Source of the DNA: Ichthyophonus hoferi
Taxonomy: Eukaryota; Opisthokonta; Ichthyosporea; Ichthyophonida; Ichthyophonidae
Direction: 5' to 3'
Length of the DNA: 47,496 nucleotides
Assembly (NCBI GenBank): GCA_002751075.1
Contig: NAOQ01000550.1
Location: 1 to 47,496, forward strand
Part shown: piece after piece, positions 12,090 to 22,409 of the stretch
Numbering within the stretch: position 1 is the first letter of the stretch
Layout of the letters: each line of letters begins with the position of its first letter
Notes under the pieces: model-generated
The model's input: only the letters and a program-made list of their open reading frames with translations
Database searches by the model: none
What the model was told of the DNA's origin: nothing
Made by a program: the position numbers and the translations under genes

Positions 12090-12375
12090 TATCCTACATT
12101 GCCCCGCTAGCATGGGTAGGCTCTGGCATCTTGGGTCGACAATTAGCGGCTGAGATATGTGGGTATTGCCCAGTTGTTTTATGCATTGCCTTGTTGTCAC
12201 TTTGGAGTTCCAAATGTTGATAGTTTAAATATAGATTTGAAAGCAGTGTGCTGATATATGAAACTTTATTCTCCACACGTAGAGGTCAGTGGAAGAATGT
12301 AGGGTTGGGGCGAAGTGTTTTCGGCATTCCTGGATTGTTGATTTAGTAGAACTAGCCGGTTTTGTGAGCATGGTA
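12090..12375 (+). repeat. interspersed repeat R1, copy
   Basis: Contains the recurring blocks GGCTCTGGCATC, GCTGAG.TATGTGGG, CCAGTTGTTTTATGCATT, CTTGTTGTCAC, GGTCAGTGG..GATGTAGGGTT and GGCATTC.TGGAT.GTTGATTTA. The same order of blocks returns at 12895-13370, 14850-15010 (5' part), 15930-15990 (3' part) and 35600-35960. No protein is encoded. Class unknown; probably a non-autonomous element. Confidence 0.6.
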
Positions 12376-12439
12376 ATGTGGGATACAACTTCTCATTGAT
12401 CCACACCTTGGAAATCCTGCGATTACATATGATTTAGCG

Positions 12440-12830
12440 ATCGGAAGACTATAGTCACTGGTTCAATTTTGATCGATCATCTTAGATTGGTATTCAACAC
12501 CAATAAATTACACCAACTATTTTTCCAGACCACATATACGAGCAATTGTAAATAATATCAAATGATTATAGCTATATATAAAATTCCTAAATTAATTAAA
12601 CATTCCGGTGTTAGCACTCCCACTTGGCCTAGGCGCATTATAGCACCCAGGGCATAAAAATATGAGAAAGGGATATGAAAAGAACCTTAACGTGGTGACT
12701 GTAGGCTTGTGGCTCACTAAAGGAACCGGGCAATTCCTGTTAACATTCAGAAGTGACTTTAATATTAAATGTTCCTGCTAGCTCTGGCTCTGTCTCTAGC
12801 TCTTGCTCTGTGTGTACAGGCAAATCCTAA
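12440..12830 (+). repeat. R2 tail followed by left inverted arm of a foldback element
   Basis: 12440-12612 matches the 3' part of repeat R2 (GTTCAATTTTGATCGAT, AACACCAATA, ATTATAGCTATA, ATTAATTAAA). 12690-12830 (GTGACTGTAGGCTTGTGGCT, CACTAAAGGAA, CAATTCCTGTTAACATTC) is the inverse complement of about 13380-13522. The two arms enclose one R1 copy. This arrangement is a degraded relative of the compact foldback at 14243-14848. Confidence 0.6.
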
Positions 12831-12894
12831 TATACATTGTAGGACTATGCAGTTTGAATTAAAGAAATAGCAATTAATGAGCAATTGATCACAG

Positions 12895-13370
12895 TGGCCT
12901 AGGCTCTGGTTCTAGCTATGGCATACGGGATTTGATGACTGACGGCTGAGGTAATATATGGGCTTTGCCCAGTTGTTTGGGGCATTATCTTGGCGTTACT
13001 TTGATGTCTCTCTGGCTGAACTAATATGTGGGTGCTGTCCAGTTGTTTTGTGCATTACCTTGTTGTCACGCTGAAGCTGGAAATGTCGATAGTTCAAATG
13101 TAAATTTGAAGACAGTGTGGTGATGTACAAAACTTGATTCTTCACGCGTAGGGGTCAGTGGATGGATGTAGGGTTAGGGTAAAGTGTTTTTGGCATTCGT
13201 GGATCGTTAATTTAATAGAATTAGCCGGCTTTGTGATTATGAGAAATTATTTAATCTTTGTGGATGGATGTAGGGTTAGGGTAAAGTGTTTTTGGCATTC
13301 GTGGATCGTTGATTTAATAGAATTAGCCGGCTTTGTGATTATGAGAAATTATTTAATCTTTTTTTGCTAT
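12895..13370 (+). repeat. interspersed repeat R1, second copy
   Basis: Carries the same ordered blocks as 12090-12375, including CCAGTTGTTTTGTGCATT and GTCAGTGGATGGATG. Its 3' end is locally duplicated (13159-13362). It lies between the inverted arms at 12690-12830 and 13380-13522. Confidence 0.6.
13159..13362 (+). repeat. 102-bp tandem duplication, two near-identical units
   Basis: Units start at 13159 and 13261 (TGGATGGATGTAGGG...) and differ at about one internal position (GTTAATTT versus GTTGATTT) plus the last base or two. The unit length is divisible by three, which makes an 85-codon frame with a repeated peptide; I regard that frame as a translation of repeat DNA. Near identity implies a young event inside an older R1 copy. 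Confidence 0.9.
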
Positions 13371-13379
13371 AGAGCCAGA

Positions 13380-13660
13380 GTCGGGAACAGAGCCATAGCC
13401 GGCCGGAACATTTAGCGTACAGTTTGGTCAACTGCCCTTTAACATTGGATGCTATTGCTAACGTTACTTCTGAATGTCAACAGGAATTGCCTATTTCCTT
13501 TAGTGAGCCAGAAGCCTAAAGCCACTATGGGTGTCCAATAACTCATTGTTTAGGTATTCTGTCAAGGATAGGTCGGGCAGCTTTTATCGACGGCTTTACA
13601 GTCTTCACAACTGCTAGTGGGGGAAGTTACGGCACGCTAACAGCAGGGAAAGTTACAGTA
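13380..13660. repeat. right inverted arm and direct repeat of 11920-12010
   Basis: 13380-13522 is the inverse of 12690-12830 (CACTAAAGGAAATAGGCAAT on the opposite strand). 13525-13630 (TCCAATAACTCATTGTTTAGG...CTTTACAGTCTTC) directly repeats 11915-12000 (TCCAATAACTCGTTGGTTAGG...CTACAGTCTTC). The repeat complex therefore seems to span about 11.9-13.65 kb with direct repeats at its outer ends. Confidence 0.5.
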
Positions 13661-14242
13661 ATCTATATATTACTATTGGGGCAACTGGAGGTCTCCAGGA
13701 ATACAAGCTTTATTTTCATTCCATATTCCAGGCAAGAAAAATCCATAATTGGGCGAAAAGACTTTAAGTCAATTGAAATCATTATTAAAAGTTAAAAGTT
13801 AACCAATTGAATAATTAAATAGAATTTGATCGGTGAGTTATATTACTGAATCCCGTACATTTCTATGACCTAACTTGGTAAGAAAGAATAATAGAACTAT
13901 CGTGAGACAAATACGGCGTGCGGTATTCAATAAATTGAAAACGAATTTTTTTGTTTTAATTCTTTATTCTTTTTATTCTTTTCAGAATTTATTAAAAAAT
14001 AAATATAGTATGCACAGCTATTCCTACCATATGTTGTCGTGATGGGGATCCCTATGATACAAGATGCCAAATATTGTTACTTACACAATATGGGCAAACT
14101 AACTATATTATAATTATCTAATGAATTAATGCTGGGTCTTGAAGTATTATATATATATATAATATGCAAAACAACCTGGGTAACACCCATATATCATGTC
14201 ATCCGCTAAACGGGAAAAAGTCATGCTAAAGCTTACAACAAA

Positions 14243-14848
14243 ACCAGAGCCAGAGCCAGAGCCAAAAACTGGGCAAGGGCCAGTAACAAAGCCTGTGCCA
14301 GTAGCAAAATATAACATAAAGTTTGGTCAACTGTCTTCCGTTTTTTTACATTGGTTGCCATGATACAGTCATTTCTGAATATCAACATGAATTACCTAGC
14401 TAGTTTAGTGGGCCACGAGCCTACAGCTATGTAGTCACCATGTTAAGGTTCTTTTCGTATTTCTTTTTTATATATTTTCTTGCTCTAGGTGAAATAACTC
14501 GCCTAGGCCGAGGGGAAGTGTTAAAACAGGGATACCCAATAATATTAAATGATTATAACTATTAAAAGAAATGCCCCCCAAATTATTTAAGAACTCCTAT
14601 TTTAACACTCTCTCTCGGTCTAGGCGAGTTATTTCACCTAGAGCAAGAAAATATATAAAAAAGAAATACAAAAAGAGCCTTAACATGGTGACTACTTAAC
14701 TGTAGGTTTATCGTTCACTAAATGAACTAGATGGTTCCTTATCATATTCATAAGTGATTGTAACATGGTACCCAATGTAAAAAAAAAATGAAAGAGAGTT
14801 CTCCAAATCGCATATTAAATGTTCTTGCTTGTTCTGGCTCTGGCTCTG
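14243..14848. repeat. foldback (long inverted repeat) element
   Basis: Left arm about 14243-14526 and right arm about 14599-14848 are inverse complements, enclosing a loop of about 72 bp. The innermost part of each arm (about 14431-14515 and 14610-14694) is nearly perfect, sharing GTAGTCACCATGTTAAGG, TATTTCTTTTTTATATATTT and GAAATAACTCGCCTAG. The outer ends carry GAGCCA/TGGCTC triplet-like repeats. No ORF is present. It looks like a non-autonomous foldback or MITE-type element; if transcribed, the RNA would form a long hairpin. Confidence 0.85.
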
Positions 14849-14859
14849 TTGTAGGCTCT

Positions 14860-15975
14860 GACATCAGGCATCTTGCGGCTGCCGGTTGAGGTGATATGTA
14901 GGGACTGCTATCCAATTGTTTTGTAGGTTATCTTGGTGTCACTTTGAAGCTGGAAATCTTAATAGTTTAAATGGATATTTAAAGACAGTATGTAAGTGTA
15001 ACAAAAGTGAGTCTCTACATGTGAGGAACCTGAGATTTCCGTTTAGCTAAAAAGCCGCTTCTGTGATTTGGAAAATTGTGGCTGAGGGAGGTTAGAGACG
15101 TCACTGATGACTGGTTTACCAGCTTAGCCTTTAAACCATTTTTCTATGCAAAACCTCTTAGGAAGTCTCGTTTATGTTATTATTAGGTTCCCAATATGGG
15201 GGTTTCCTCATAGCTAATTCTAAATGTAATAATATGTATAAACTGTTTATTAGTGATAGTAAGCCAAGTGTTGATCTAATAGAAATTTAGCTTAGAAAGT
15301 AATATTTTATCAATATTAACATACGCAGTTATTTTTATGTAGTTACTCTCAAAATAATATACCATACTAGCATTAGGAAGGAATGTACAAATAGCGAAGC
15401 AGAACTCGTGGTTTGTTTATGTTTCCAAGATAACCAAAGCTAACATCCAGCACTTGCTGTTATACTAGATTGCTTTTTATTGTTTCAAGATTGATTAATC
15501 GATTCCAATTAGAATCGCATACTAAACTTTAGTTTTATTATCGTGCCAATAATGTCTTCGATGCTGCGAGCTTATAAAACTTGTAGAAACAAACGGTTGC
15601 GTACTTCAGTGATTAGACACTCGGTCATAAATTGTAATCATAACCTTTTGATAATGCTATTGAATGCAATGTTCGAATATGCAATTAATATTTTTAATAT
15701 ATTAACCAGATGAGTAATACTTGCTTCTTATTTTAACTCTGATAAAATACATTATATTTTGGCAACCAATCCCATTGAATGTGAGGTATATTGTTCATTG
15801 GTTAACTAATTTTAGTCCGGTTTGGGATTTTAAAATCGCGGGTCAAGTAACATGGTATGACTCGTGTCTTTCCTACAATTAAGACTTGGTACTGATAGAC
15901 GAGTAAATCCACGATATGTATATATTTTGAATGGAGTTATATTTTCGGCATTCGTGTACTGTTGACTTAATAGAA
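14860..15975. other. intergenic DNA with R1 fragments
   Basis: 14850-15010 keeps the 5' half of repeat R1 (GATATGTAGGGACTGC, CAATTGTTTTGTAGGTT, TTGGTGTCACTTTGAAGCTG). 15930-15990 has a short 3' piece (TTTTCGGCATTCGTGTACTG). Between them a plus-strand frame starting at 15553 (MSSMLRAYKTCRNK...) runs for under 60 codons without further support. No gene is called. Confidence 0.45.
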
Positions 15976-16182
15976 TTACCAAGATTTGAGGGATGATTCC
16001 ACCAAGCTTGACGTCAACGCTCTAGGTTTGGAAGGAGGAGGAGGGTCACGGATTGATTTTTTTTGCTCGGTCGGGGCAGCCTGATGTGTTGGAGTTCCTC
16101 TGGTTTCACTCGAGTTGGAAGATATTATGAATTTAGATTTCTTGTCCACTCTCACAGACCTAGATATGGTCTTAGGTGCCAT
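15976..16182 (-). CDS. hypothetical basic, Ser/Pro-rich 68-residue ORF
   Basis: ATG frame MAPKTISRSVRVDKKSKF... with a basic N-terminus, then Ser/Thr/Pro-rich sequence including DPPPPSKPRA. The amino-acid composition is less AT-driven than random frames here, which slightly favours coding. The 3' end runs into a fragment of repeat R1, and a donor-like GTAATT at the stop could instead mark an exon boundary. No family is recognised and no downstream exon was found. Confidence 0.25.
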   Translation of the reverse strand: MAPKTISRSVRVDKKSKFIISSNSSETRGTPTHQAAPTEQKKSIRDPPPPSKPRALTSSLVESSLKSW

Positions 16183-16574
16183 AGAAAACGCTTAGATCTC
16201 TTTCTGGTTGCTCTTTTTTAAAAATAACATAACAAATATAACAAATCCCAAAGCAATACTCAATACTCAACTAAGATGTAAAAAGATTTTTTAATAATTT
16301 TCCGTCCTTGATAATGAACTGAGTTGGCATTGCATAGTTTCCCGCCTATCTACTGACCTGTCAGCATACTTAATGTCCTAACAAAGATAGTTAAGAATTG
16401 GAATTTGAGCCTATTGCCTTATTGTAAAGGAGGCGATTATATGTGGCCCCATGTACGCTACTTCTTTCACTCGAACTTATCCTCAGTGCCATAGTGGGGG
16501 TGTGCTATTTTAGACGTAATATCTCCTAACGTAAAACATAGGTTGGATCTATAATGATACTTTCGTAAATTATA

Positions 16575-16787
16575 CTAATAGTCAATAGGGATCTTTACAA
16601 TCGGTCCCATTGGCATATATGAACACAGCTTAGCTTGACACCCGCGATAAACGGATGTTGCGGAAAGGACCAAAGAAAGGGAAACAACCAATAATAAATA
16701 CGGTTTTGAACACAACATACGATTGGGCAATGCAACGAATATATTTGCTATAAGCAAAGCCTTGCACTTATTATTATTTGTTAACAT
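16575..16787 (-). CDS. candidate short secreted or membrane peptide
   Basis: A 70-codon ATG frame. From an internal Met at residue 24 it reads MLCSKPYLLLVVSLSLVLSA, a convincing signal-peptide-like segment, followed by TSVYRGCQAKLCSYMPMGPI..., a short mature part with two cysteines six residues apart. That architecture is typical of small secreted peptides, but hydrophobic frames also appear by chance in AT-rich DNA. No TATA box or relative was found. Confidence 0.3.
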   Translation of the reverse strand: MLTNNNKCKALLIANIFVALPNRMLCSKPYLLLVVSLSLVLSATSVYRGCQAKLCSYMPMGPIVKIPIDY

Positions 16788-17199
16788 ACTTTGATGGTTA
16801 GAAAATACTTGGTCTGTATTTTATAATTGTCATTTTATTATAACGTCCAGTTCTCTACTGGCACTTAAAAATAAGCGCCAGTGTTCCGAGAACCTTTCTC
16901 CTACCTATAACACCGAGAATTGCTTAGTTACTTTTGAGTGCGATAATACTCTATTACATACACACAAACTTAACACCCACCTCACTGCTCTCACTGGGCT
17001 ATTTACACTATTGCACTCAAACCCATTAAAGCAGGAATACATCCTGAATTCATAGATAAATACAACGGCAATAAACAAATAAAAATAAAGTTAGCATATG
17101 CGCCTGCTATTACATTGTCTTCTTTTAAAAATGGATCAAAGCTAAGTATTGTTTCTACCGTAGCCCAGCAAAAGATAGTCTCTCTATAGGCCATAATTC

Positions 17200-17575
17200 A
17201 GACTATTATTATTGGACTAATAATGGCAAGAATAATGACAGGATTATTTCTGGTGGGCTGATGCACCTAACAATCTAATCACATAGATTAGTAGGCCAGA
17301 ATTAAACCTCTTATGATTGGTCTAATAATGGCAAGATTCATTATAATGGGCTGATACTCGTATAAATTTAATTACATTTTTTAATAGTAGGCCAGGATTC
17401 GACTTCCTATGAGTAGGAAAATATTGATGAGACTGATTTTAGTGGGCTGATACTTGTATAAATTTAATTACATTTTTTAATAGTGGTCCAGGATTCGACT
17501 TCCTATGAGTAGGAAAATATTGATGAGATTAATTTTAGTGGGCTGATGCACGTAACACCTGATGAATTGACAAAT
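17200..17575 (+). repeat. tandem array, about four units of 93-96 bp
   Basis: The block GTGGGCTGAT recurs with its GGG at 17255, 17348, 17444 and 17540 (periods 93, 96, 96). The two central units share AATTTAATTACATTTTTTAA and GGATTCGACTTCCTATGAGT almost exactly; the outer units are more diverged. No coding frame crosses the array. Confidence 0.85.
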
Positions 17576-17695
17576 CAATTTATAATATCTTAGTAATTAC
17601 ACTAATGAGATACCTAGTTTGAAAGCCATTCTAGGAGGGATATATTAATATTGAATTATCTAGATAAAATGAGGCGAGTCTAAATGTAAAACGCA

Positions 17696-18283
17696 ATAAC
17701 TAATAAAGGCCCCCTGGCTATCGTACACGCGAACCGTTCTTAGGATAAACGATACAGACGCGAGCGGTTCATACCCAAAACACGGTTCCAACACTTTTCT
17801 TTTATTAAAGGTACAATACAACTTTGAACAGGGTTATAGGCCCAGCACGCCTCCACGGCAAAGCAGCTCAGCCACCTCACAGGACAACGAGTTTCTGACC
17901 ATTTAGAACAGATTATAAATGTAAACTGCAATAATCAATGAAGGCGCTGGCTAATCAAACACATGTGGCCCCCGACACACCCGCGTATACGCGCCAACCC
18001 CGCATGCCCGTGTATATGTACACTATCGTTATAGGCAAATACGAGTACGTTCGTGACACAAAACTTTGCATTCATTTATTTTCTGTTAAACAATAGCATA
18101 ATCTATATAGTCCTATTATACAATACCCAATTGGCGACCACGAAGCCTGTGGACAAGTCGATAGAACTACCACAGTTTGCTTATGGGCCCAGCACGCTTC
18201 CACTGCGCCACTCTGCTACATGCAGGTTGATAAATCGCAACGACTACAACATTATTGTTAATAATCTAAATAAAGATACATAG
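17696..18283 (+). repeat. diverged direct duplication with a weak ORF
   Basis: Two halves share ordered blocks: ATGTAAAACGCAATAACTAA/ATGTAAACTGCAATAATCAA, and TATAGGCCCAGCACGCCTCC/TATGGGCCCAGCACGCTTCC. On the plus strand both halves encode a similar short peptide (YRPSTPPRQSSSAT versus YGPSTLPLRHSAT), the second preceded by a hydrophobic stretch FAFIYFLLNN. The second frame lacks an ATG (it would start at GTG, 18053), so it could only be an exon. The GC content of the shared blocks is above local background. Confidence 0.45.
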
Positions 18284-20200
18284 ATAACATAATTTATGGT
18301 CATATAATTCGCGATTTAATTAGAAAAATTGCGTAAGGCAATAGGTGATTGGGTGGGGCGATTGGGGCGGGACAAATCTAAAGAGTGTATGCTTGGCTCA
18401 CCATTAGTTTTGCATTCCAATAAGTTTGCAAATTTCCACACGGTCAAGTTTCAGAGGAGGGCAAAGAGTACTTGCCCTATTATCACACTATTGCATAAAT
18501 TGCTTTAGCTATTACTATTACAGATTGTTTATAATGTATTTAAAAACAAAAGTTTAATAGTGCTAAGGTATTGTAAATCATGGTTTATTATTTGCCTAGT
18601 TCACATTTCAACTTGCTGTATCAGCTGTCTTATAAATCATTGATAATTGCGTCTGCAGTAAACAGTCTCATTTCATGTGATTTATATATTTTTGTTTCTA
18701 GTACCATAACCTTTGTTTTTCTATTTTTTTTTCTCTATGTATTTATCGACCCTTACCTTTAGTAACCCCGCCGCGTCTTATTTTTTATAAATCATAGTCT
18801 GCCTCTCTCACAGAAATGGGGAAAATACTATTACCTAGCTAATATATCTATAAATATGTATGAAAATAGAACTATATTTCTTACCCAGACCATGTCAGTG
18901 TAATAAAAAATACGATTCGGTTCAGGAAATCTGTCATTGTCTATAATAGAAAGCATATGTTAACAGTATTTCATTATTTTTAAGCCATCCGTATTCATGG
19001 TTCACTTTTTGTGACCGGTAGTTTACTTACTTTTCTGTATCAAACATATTTCTAAATCTGGCATCTTTACATTAAGCCAACATATAACTTAACCACTTAG
19101 ATAAATTCATATATCACGTTTCCAATTTAATAAAACAACTTGCCCAGAGCCAGTTTGGCCTTAGGTTATACTTTATTAATGTTAGTATAGCTTATTAACG
19201 TCCAGTGGGATCTTTAGTTTCTAACAAAGAGGTTGTATAACCTTTAATTAATCTCATCATATATTGAGGACGATTTGATGGACAAAAATATATGGAGATG
19301 TAATATATATGAAACCCGGATTATCTATTTGTGATATACGTAAGCAGAAAATTTGTTATATGGTAAGCCAAAGTGTACTTATTATTCTGCATTACCATAT
19401 ATATAGTATGTTCTAAAGATTGAAAAAATATTTGAATACTAGTCTGTCTTTATAGCGTCAGTAAGTATGTAATATATAAGCATATTCAAGTACTTTAGGT
19501 ACATTACATATGCAAATTGCAGGAGTTTTTGATGTTAAGGTTAAGTATTTAGACTGGTCCATTCAAGCAGTACACATCAAGTCAACTCACATGCATATCT
19601 TAAGCCAGCAAAGTATAAGATCCAGGTTTAATGGAGTAAAATAGAGTTAATAATCAGCCAATGTCTACGCGTCAAAATACCCACTATACTTAACAGGTGA
19701 CGAGAGCTCTTATTAGCAAGTTTAAAAGGCGCTAATTATTTTTCAGACTACTTAAGTAATAGTATTTGAAGATAATATTAAATAACTACATCTAATGAAA
19801 CAATATTTGAATTATTTTAAATTATTTTTTAATCGCAACTAATATTATCCTCCTCTAATAAATGTCTACATGCTGGTAGACCAATACATGGCGTTATATA
19901 CCCTGTTGAGAGGCTCGATAAATTGATAAATCACATTTATTTAAATTAGATTCAAGTCAAATATTCAATTAGTTGCCTTTTGCGTAACCCTGTAATATTG
20001 ATTTTATTGGTGCCTAACTAACCATTGTGTATCGCTCCTGTAAGAGGAATTTCATTAGTGTCTGATACAATTGTAAAAAGATTTTGAATGTAAGGATAAC
20101 ATAGGTAATAAATATCTATTAGTACGTAAAAATTAACAAACCAATTACCTCTGATTAGGGTATGTCTTTGTTCAAAGTAAGGTAGGTTTTAAGGTAGTAC
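18284..20200. other. AT-rich intergenic DNA, nothing recognised
   Basis: Only short hydrophobic frames (for example 18580-18762) are present, which is expected by chance at this composition. No splice-consistent exons, tRNA-like structure or tandem array are apparent. Confidence 0.5.
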
Positions 20201-20207
20201 TTGCTTT

Positions 20208-20217
20208 TATAATAAAT
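20208..20217 (+). promoter_or_regulatory. TATA-like box of the plus-strand zinc-finger gene
   Basis: CTTTTATAAT lies about 75 bp upstream of the ATG at 20286. It is the best TATA match in front of this intronless gene; in AT-rich DNA the match is only suggestive. Confidence 0.35.
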
Positions 20218-20285
20218 TAGTCTAGCATAATTTAATATCGATAAAAACCAAACGGAAGACATCCGAATAATTGTTATACCTTGAA

Positions 20286-21290
20286 ATGCATAATCTAGCA
20301 TATAATAACAATCAGCTGGACAAAGAGTTGGAGTCCTATAGTAGCATGTTGGGGTCTTTTCCATTCCTAGGAGCTCTAACAAACGGAATGTTACAAACGG
20401 ATCCCTATAATAGTATATACAATAACAATGTGGCTCGCTTTACAGAGCCAGATCTCTTAAACGAGTTAATCCGTACACTTACCGATGAGCAACCATTCCT
20501 CTACCCTAATAATAATGATTTCACTCTTTCATTTAAAGAGCCCTCTAGCTTTATTCCAAATACACAAACGCAGACAGACAAAAAGGTTTATAGTTGTACT
20601 TACAATGGCTGCACTGCCGCCTTTTATACAAAAAATAATTTGATGGTACATCTTCGTATACATACTGGCGAAAAGCCGTTCCAGTGTACATATGAGGGAT
20701 GTAATGCTACGTTTAATCAGTCTTCTAATTTGACTATTCATATTCGTTCACACACAGGAGTAAGGCCTTTTCGTTGTACCTATAGTGGCTGCAATGCCAC
20801 CTTTTCAACCAGCTCTCATTTAACTGTGCATAAACGCACACATACAGGGGAAAGACCGTACCACTGCTCTTTTTCTGGTTGCAAATCTACTTTTAAACGT
20901 AGTTCTGAATTAACTGTACATAACCGTTCACATACAGGGGAAAGACCTTTTAAATGTCCCCATGAGTACTGCACTTCTGCATTTACACGGTCCTCTCACC
21001 TGACTGACCACATTCGTACACACACCGGTGCAAAACCTTTCCGATGCACTTACGAGGGATGTAATTCTGCGTTCTCACGATCCTCTCAACTGAACAGACA
21101 TGCACGCAAACATGCAGAAGCGAAACCGCATAAGTGCTCCTATAGTGGTTGTGATGCAGCCTTCACACATTCCTCCGAATTAACTACCCATATTTGTACC
21201 CATGAGCTTGATTATCTTTTATCACTTCCTTATAATAGCGACTATGCTGCTATGTACCCTCAACTATCTTTTGATGACTGTCATATCTAG
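20286..21290 (+). CDS. intronless C2H2 zinc-finger protein, seven fingers
   Basis: The start is ATG at 20286 (MHNLAYNNN...); a five-codon upstream extension would need TTG and is unlikely in a eukaryote. The 334-residue product has an Asn/Leu-rich acidic N-terminus (residues 1-100, with LLNELIRTLTDEQPF) that may be a regulatory region. Seven tandem fingers follow, of the C-x4-C-x12-H-x3-H form joined by HTGEKP-type linkers (YSCTYNGC, FQCTYEGC, FRCTYSGC, YHCSFSGC, FKCPHEYC, FRCTYEGC, HKCSYSGC). The C-x4-C spacing with a CTYxGC core resembles TFIIIA/ZIC/GLI-type fingers. The expected role is sequence-specific DNA binding in the nucleus. A paralogue lies at 40606-41616. No one-to-one orthologue is claimed. 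Confidence 0.92.
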   Translation: MHNLAYNNNQLDKELESYSSMLGSFPFLGALTNGMLQTDPYNSIYNNNVARFTEPDLLNELIRTLTDEQPFLYPNNNDFTLSFKEPSSFIPNTQTQTDKKVYSCTYNGCTAAFYTKNNLMVHLRIHTGEKPFQCTYEGCNATFNQSSNLTIHIRSHTGVRPFRCTYSGCNATFSTSSHLTVHKRTHTGERPYHCSFSGCKSTFKRSSELTVHNRSHTGERPFKCPHEYCTSAFTRSSHLTDHIRTHTGAKPFRCTYEGCNSAFSRSSQLNRHARKHAEAKPHKCSYSGCDAAFTHSSELTTHICTHELDYLLSLPYNSDYAAMYPQLSFDDCHI

Positions 21291-21297
21291 ATTTACG

Positions 21298-21303
21298 AAT
21301 AAA
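21298..21303 (+). terminator. AATAAA polyadenylation signal
   Basis: Canonical AATAAA begins eight bases after the zinc-finger stop codon, implying a very short 3' untranslated region. Confidence 0.55.
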
Positions 21304-21650
21304 CTATGTTGTTATTGGTTCGGAGCTTTCTAAAAGGCTAATAATCCAATCGATTCATAGAGATAGCACCAGACTACAAATTTACAAAGATATTATATAA
21401 TTATCAACCAATTGGTAATTGATTATTTTTTAATTTGATGGAACTTATTATGATACGATTAGAAATTATGCAGAACTGGTTTTGAGCGAAAGAAGGGCAA
21501 AGTACAAGATTTTATACAACAATAAAGGGACTGGAGCGGTTGAGCCATCTATGAACTGTCCAGTCGCCAAAAAATATATATATATTATTAATACCAGTTA
21601 TAAAAAAGCTATATTCCGGAATTCTATGTATCTTTGTATGTATTCATATT

Positions 21651-21911
21651 ATGTTTATAGTTTTTAAAGAGATTGAAGTATATAATTCAGATACTTTACT
21701 GGAAGGCCAACTAGTCAAGCCTGATGTCACTTCTCCTAATATAGACGGTATCCCAACCGTTTATCCAAAACCACAATTAGACCGTATTTATCACATATAC
21801 ACCACAACACCTAGTAAGAAATTAAAGGCTTCTATATCTCTTGGGCAACAGTATGAGCTTGAACAGGAATTATCAAAAGCTTTAGTTTGTAGGTTTTCAT
21901 ACTCTAAATAA
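21651..21911 (+). pseudogene. unknown relic-gene family, copy 2
   Basis: ATG after ...TTCATATT opens an 86-codon frame: MFIVFKEIEVYNSDTLLEGQ, then PKPQLDRIYHIYTTTPSKKL and KASISLGQQYELEQELSKAL. It is the most intact of the three copies over the first 80 residues but ends before the LIELSTTDT block seen in the others. It lies 360 bp downstream of the zinc-finger gene. It could be a real short gene or a truncated copy. The middle part suggests an amphipathic helix (QQYELEQELSKAL). Function unknown. Confidence 0.45.
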
Positions 21912-22129
21912 AATTCAGTATCCCCGATGCTATTCTTATTTCTTACACACTCAAACTATTTAATTATAACTACAACTTTTTAAAAATCCAGTTATGGGAT
22001 AACTATTGTATACCCTTCTAATATGGTTTCAAAACAACACATTAAAGCATACACTCACATATAGACTCGAACTTAACCATTGTGCACAGACAAATGATTG
22101 TGTTGTGGTAAATCATTCTCATTTTTATT

Positions 22130-22400
22130 TATTATGTAAAGTTTACCAAAGCCTTTTCCGGAGAAAGTAGTATGCTTTTTTTAGTTCTTGGTTTAAGGCT
22201 AGATTACCGTATCATAATGGCGTTTCTACTAAAGAAAACGATTATGGGCGCGTCTTTCCAGTTCAAATTATTTTTTAGAACGTAACAACAGACGGATTAA
22301 TATACAAGCCCCTGGTAAGAAAGAGGGGGAAATGACTTCAAGATGCCCACAGGAATTTAAAACAGCAGCAGATGTAATTATCGGGTGTTAAGATTATTAA
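22130..22400 (+). pseudogene. degenerate coding-like segment
   Basis: Protein-like words appear in different plus-strand frames: SWFKARLPYHNGVSTKENDY near 22180-22245 and NNRRINIQAPGKKEGEMTSR near 22280-22340. Their composition is unlike the AT-driven background, so this was probably coding once. It follows relic copy 2 by about 250 bp and may belong to the same element. No family is recognised. Confidence 0.3.
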
Positions 22401-22409
22401 AACACAATA

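Noticed and set aside
13158-13415. 85-codon frame with a repeated 34-residue peptide
   Set aside because: Explained by the 102-bp tandem duplication inside repeat R1; no homologue or splice context.
17255-17545. CRISPR-like spaced repeats
   Set aside because: Units are 93-96 bp and contiguous, without short repeats and unique spacers; the window is eukaryotic.
20271-20285. Five-codon N-terminal extension of the plus-strand zinc-finger protein
   Set aside because: It would require a TTG start; the ATG at 20286 is the normal choice.
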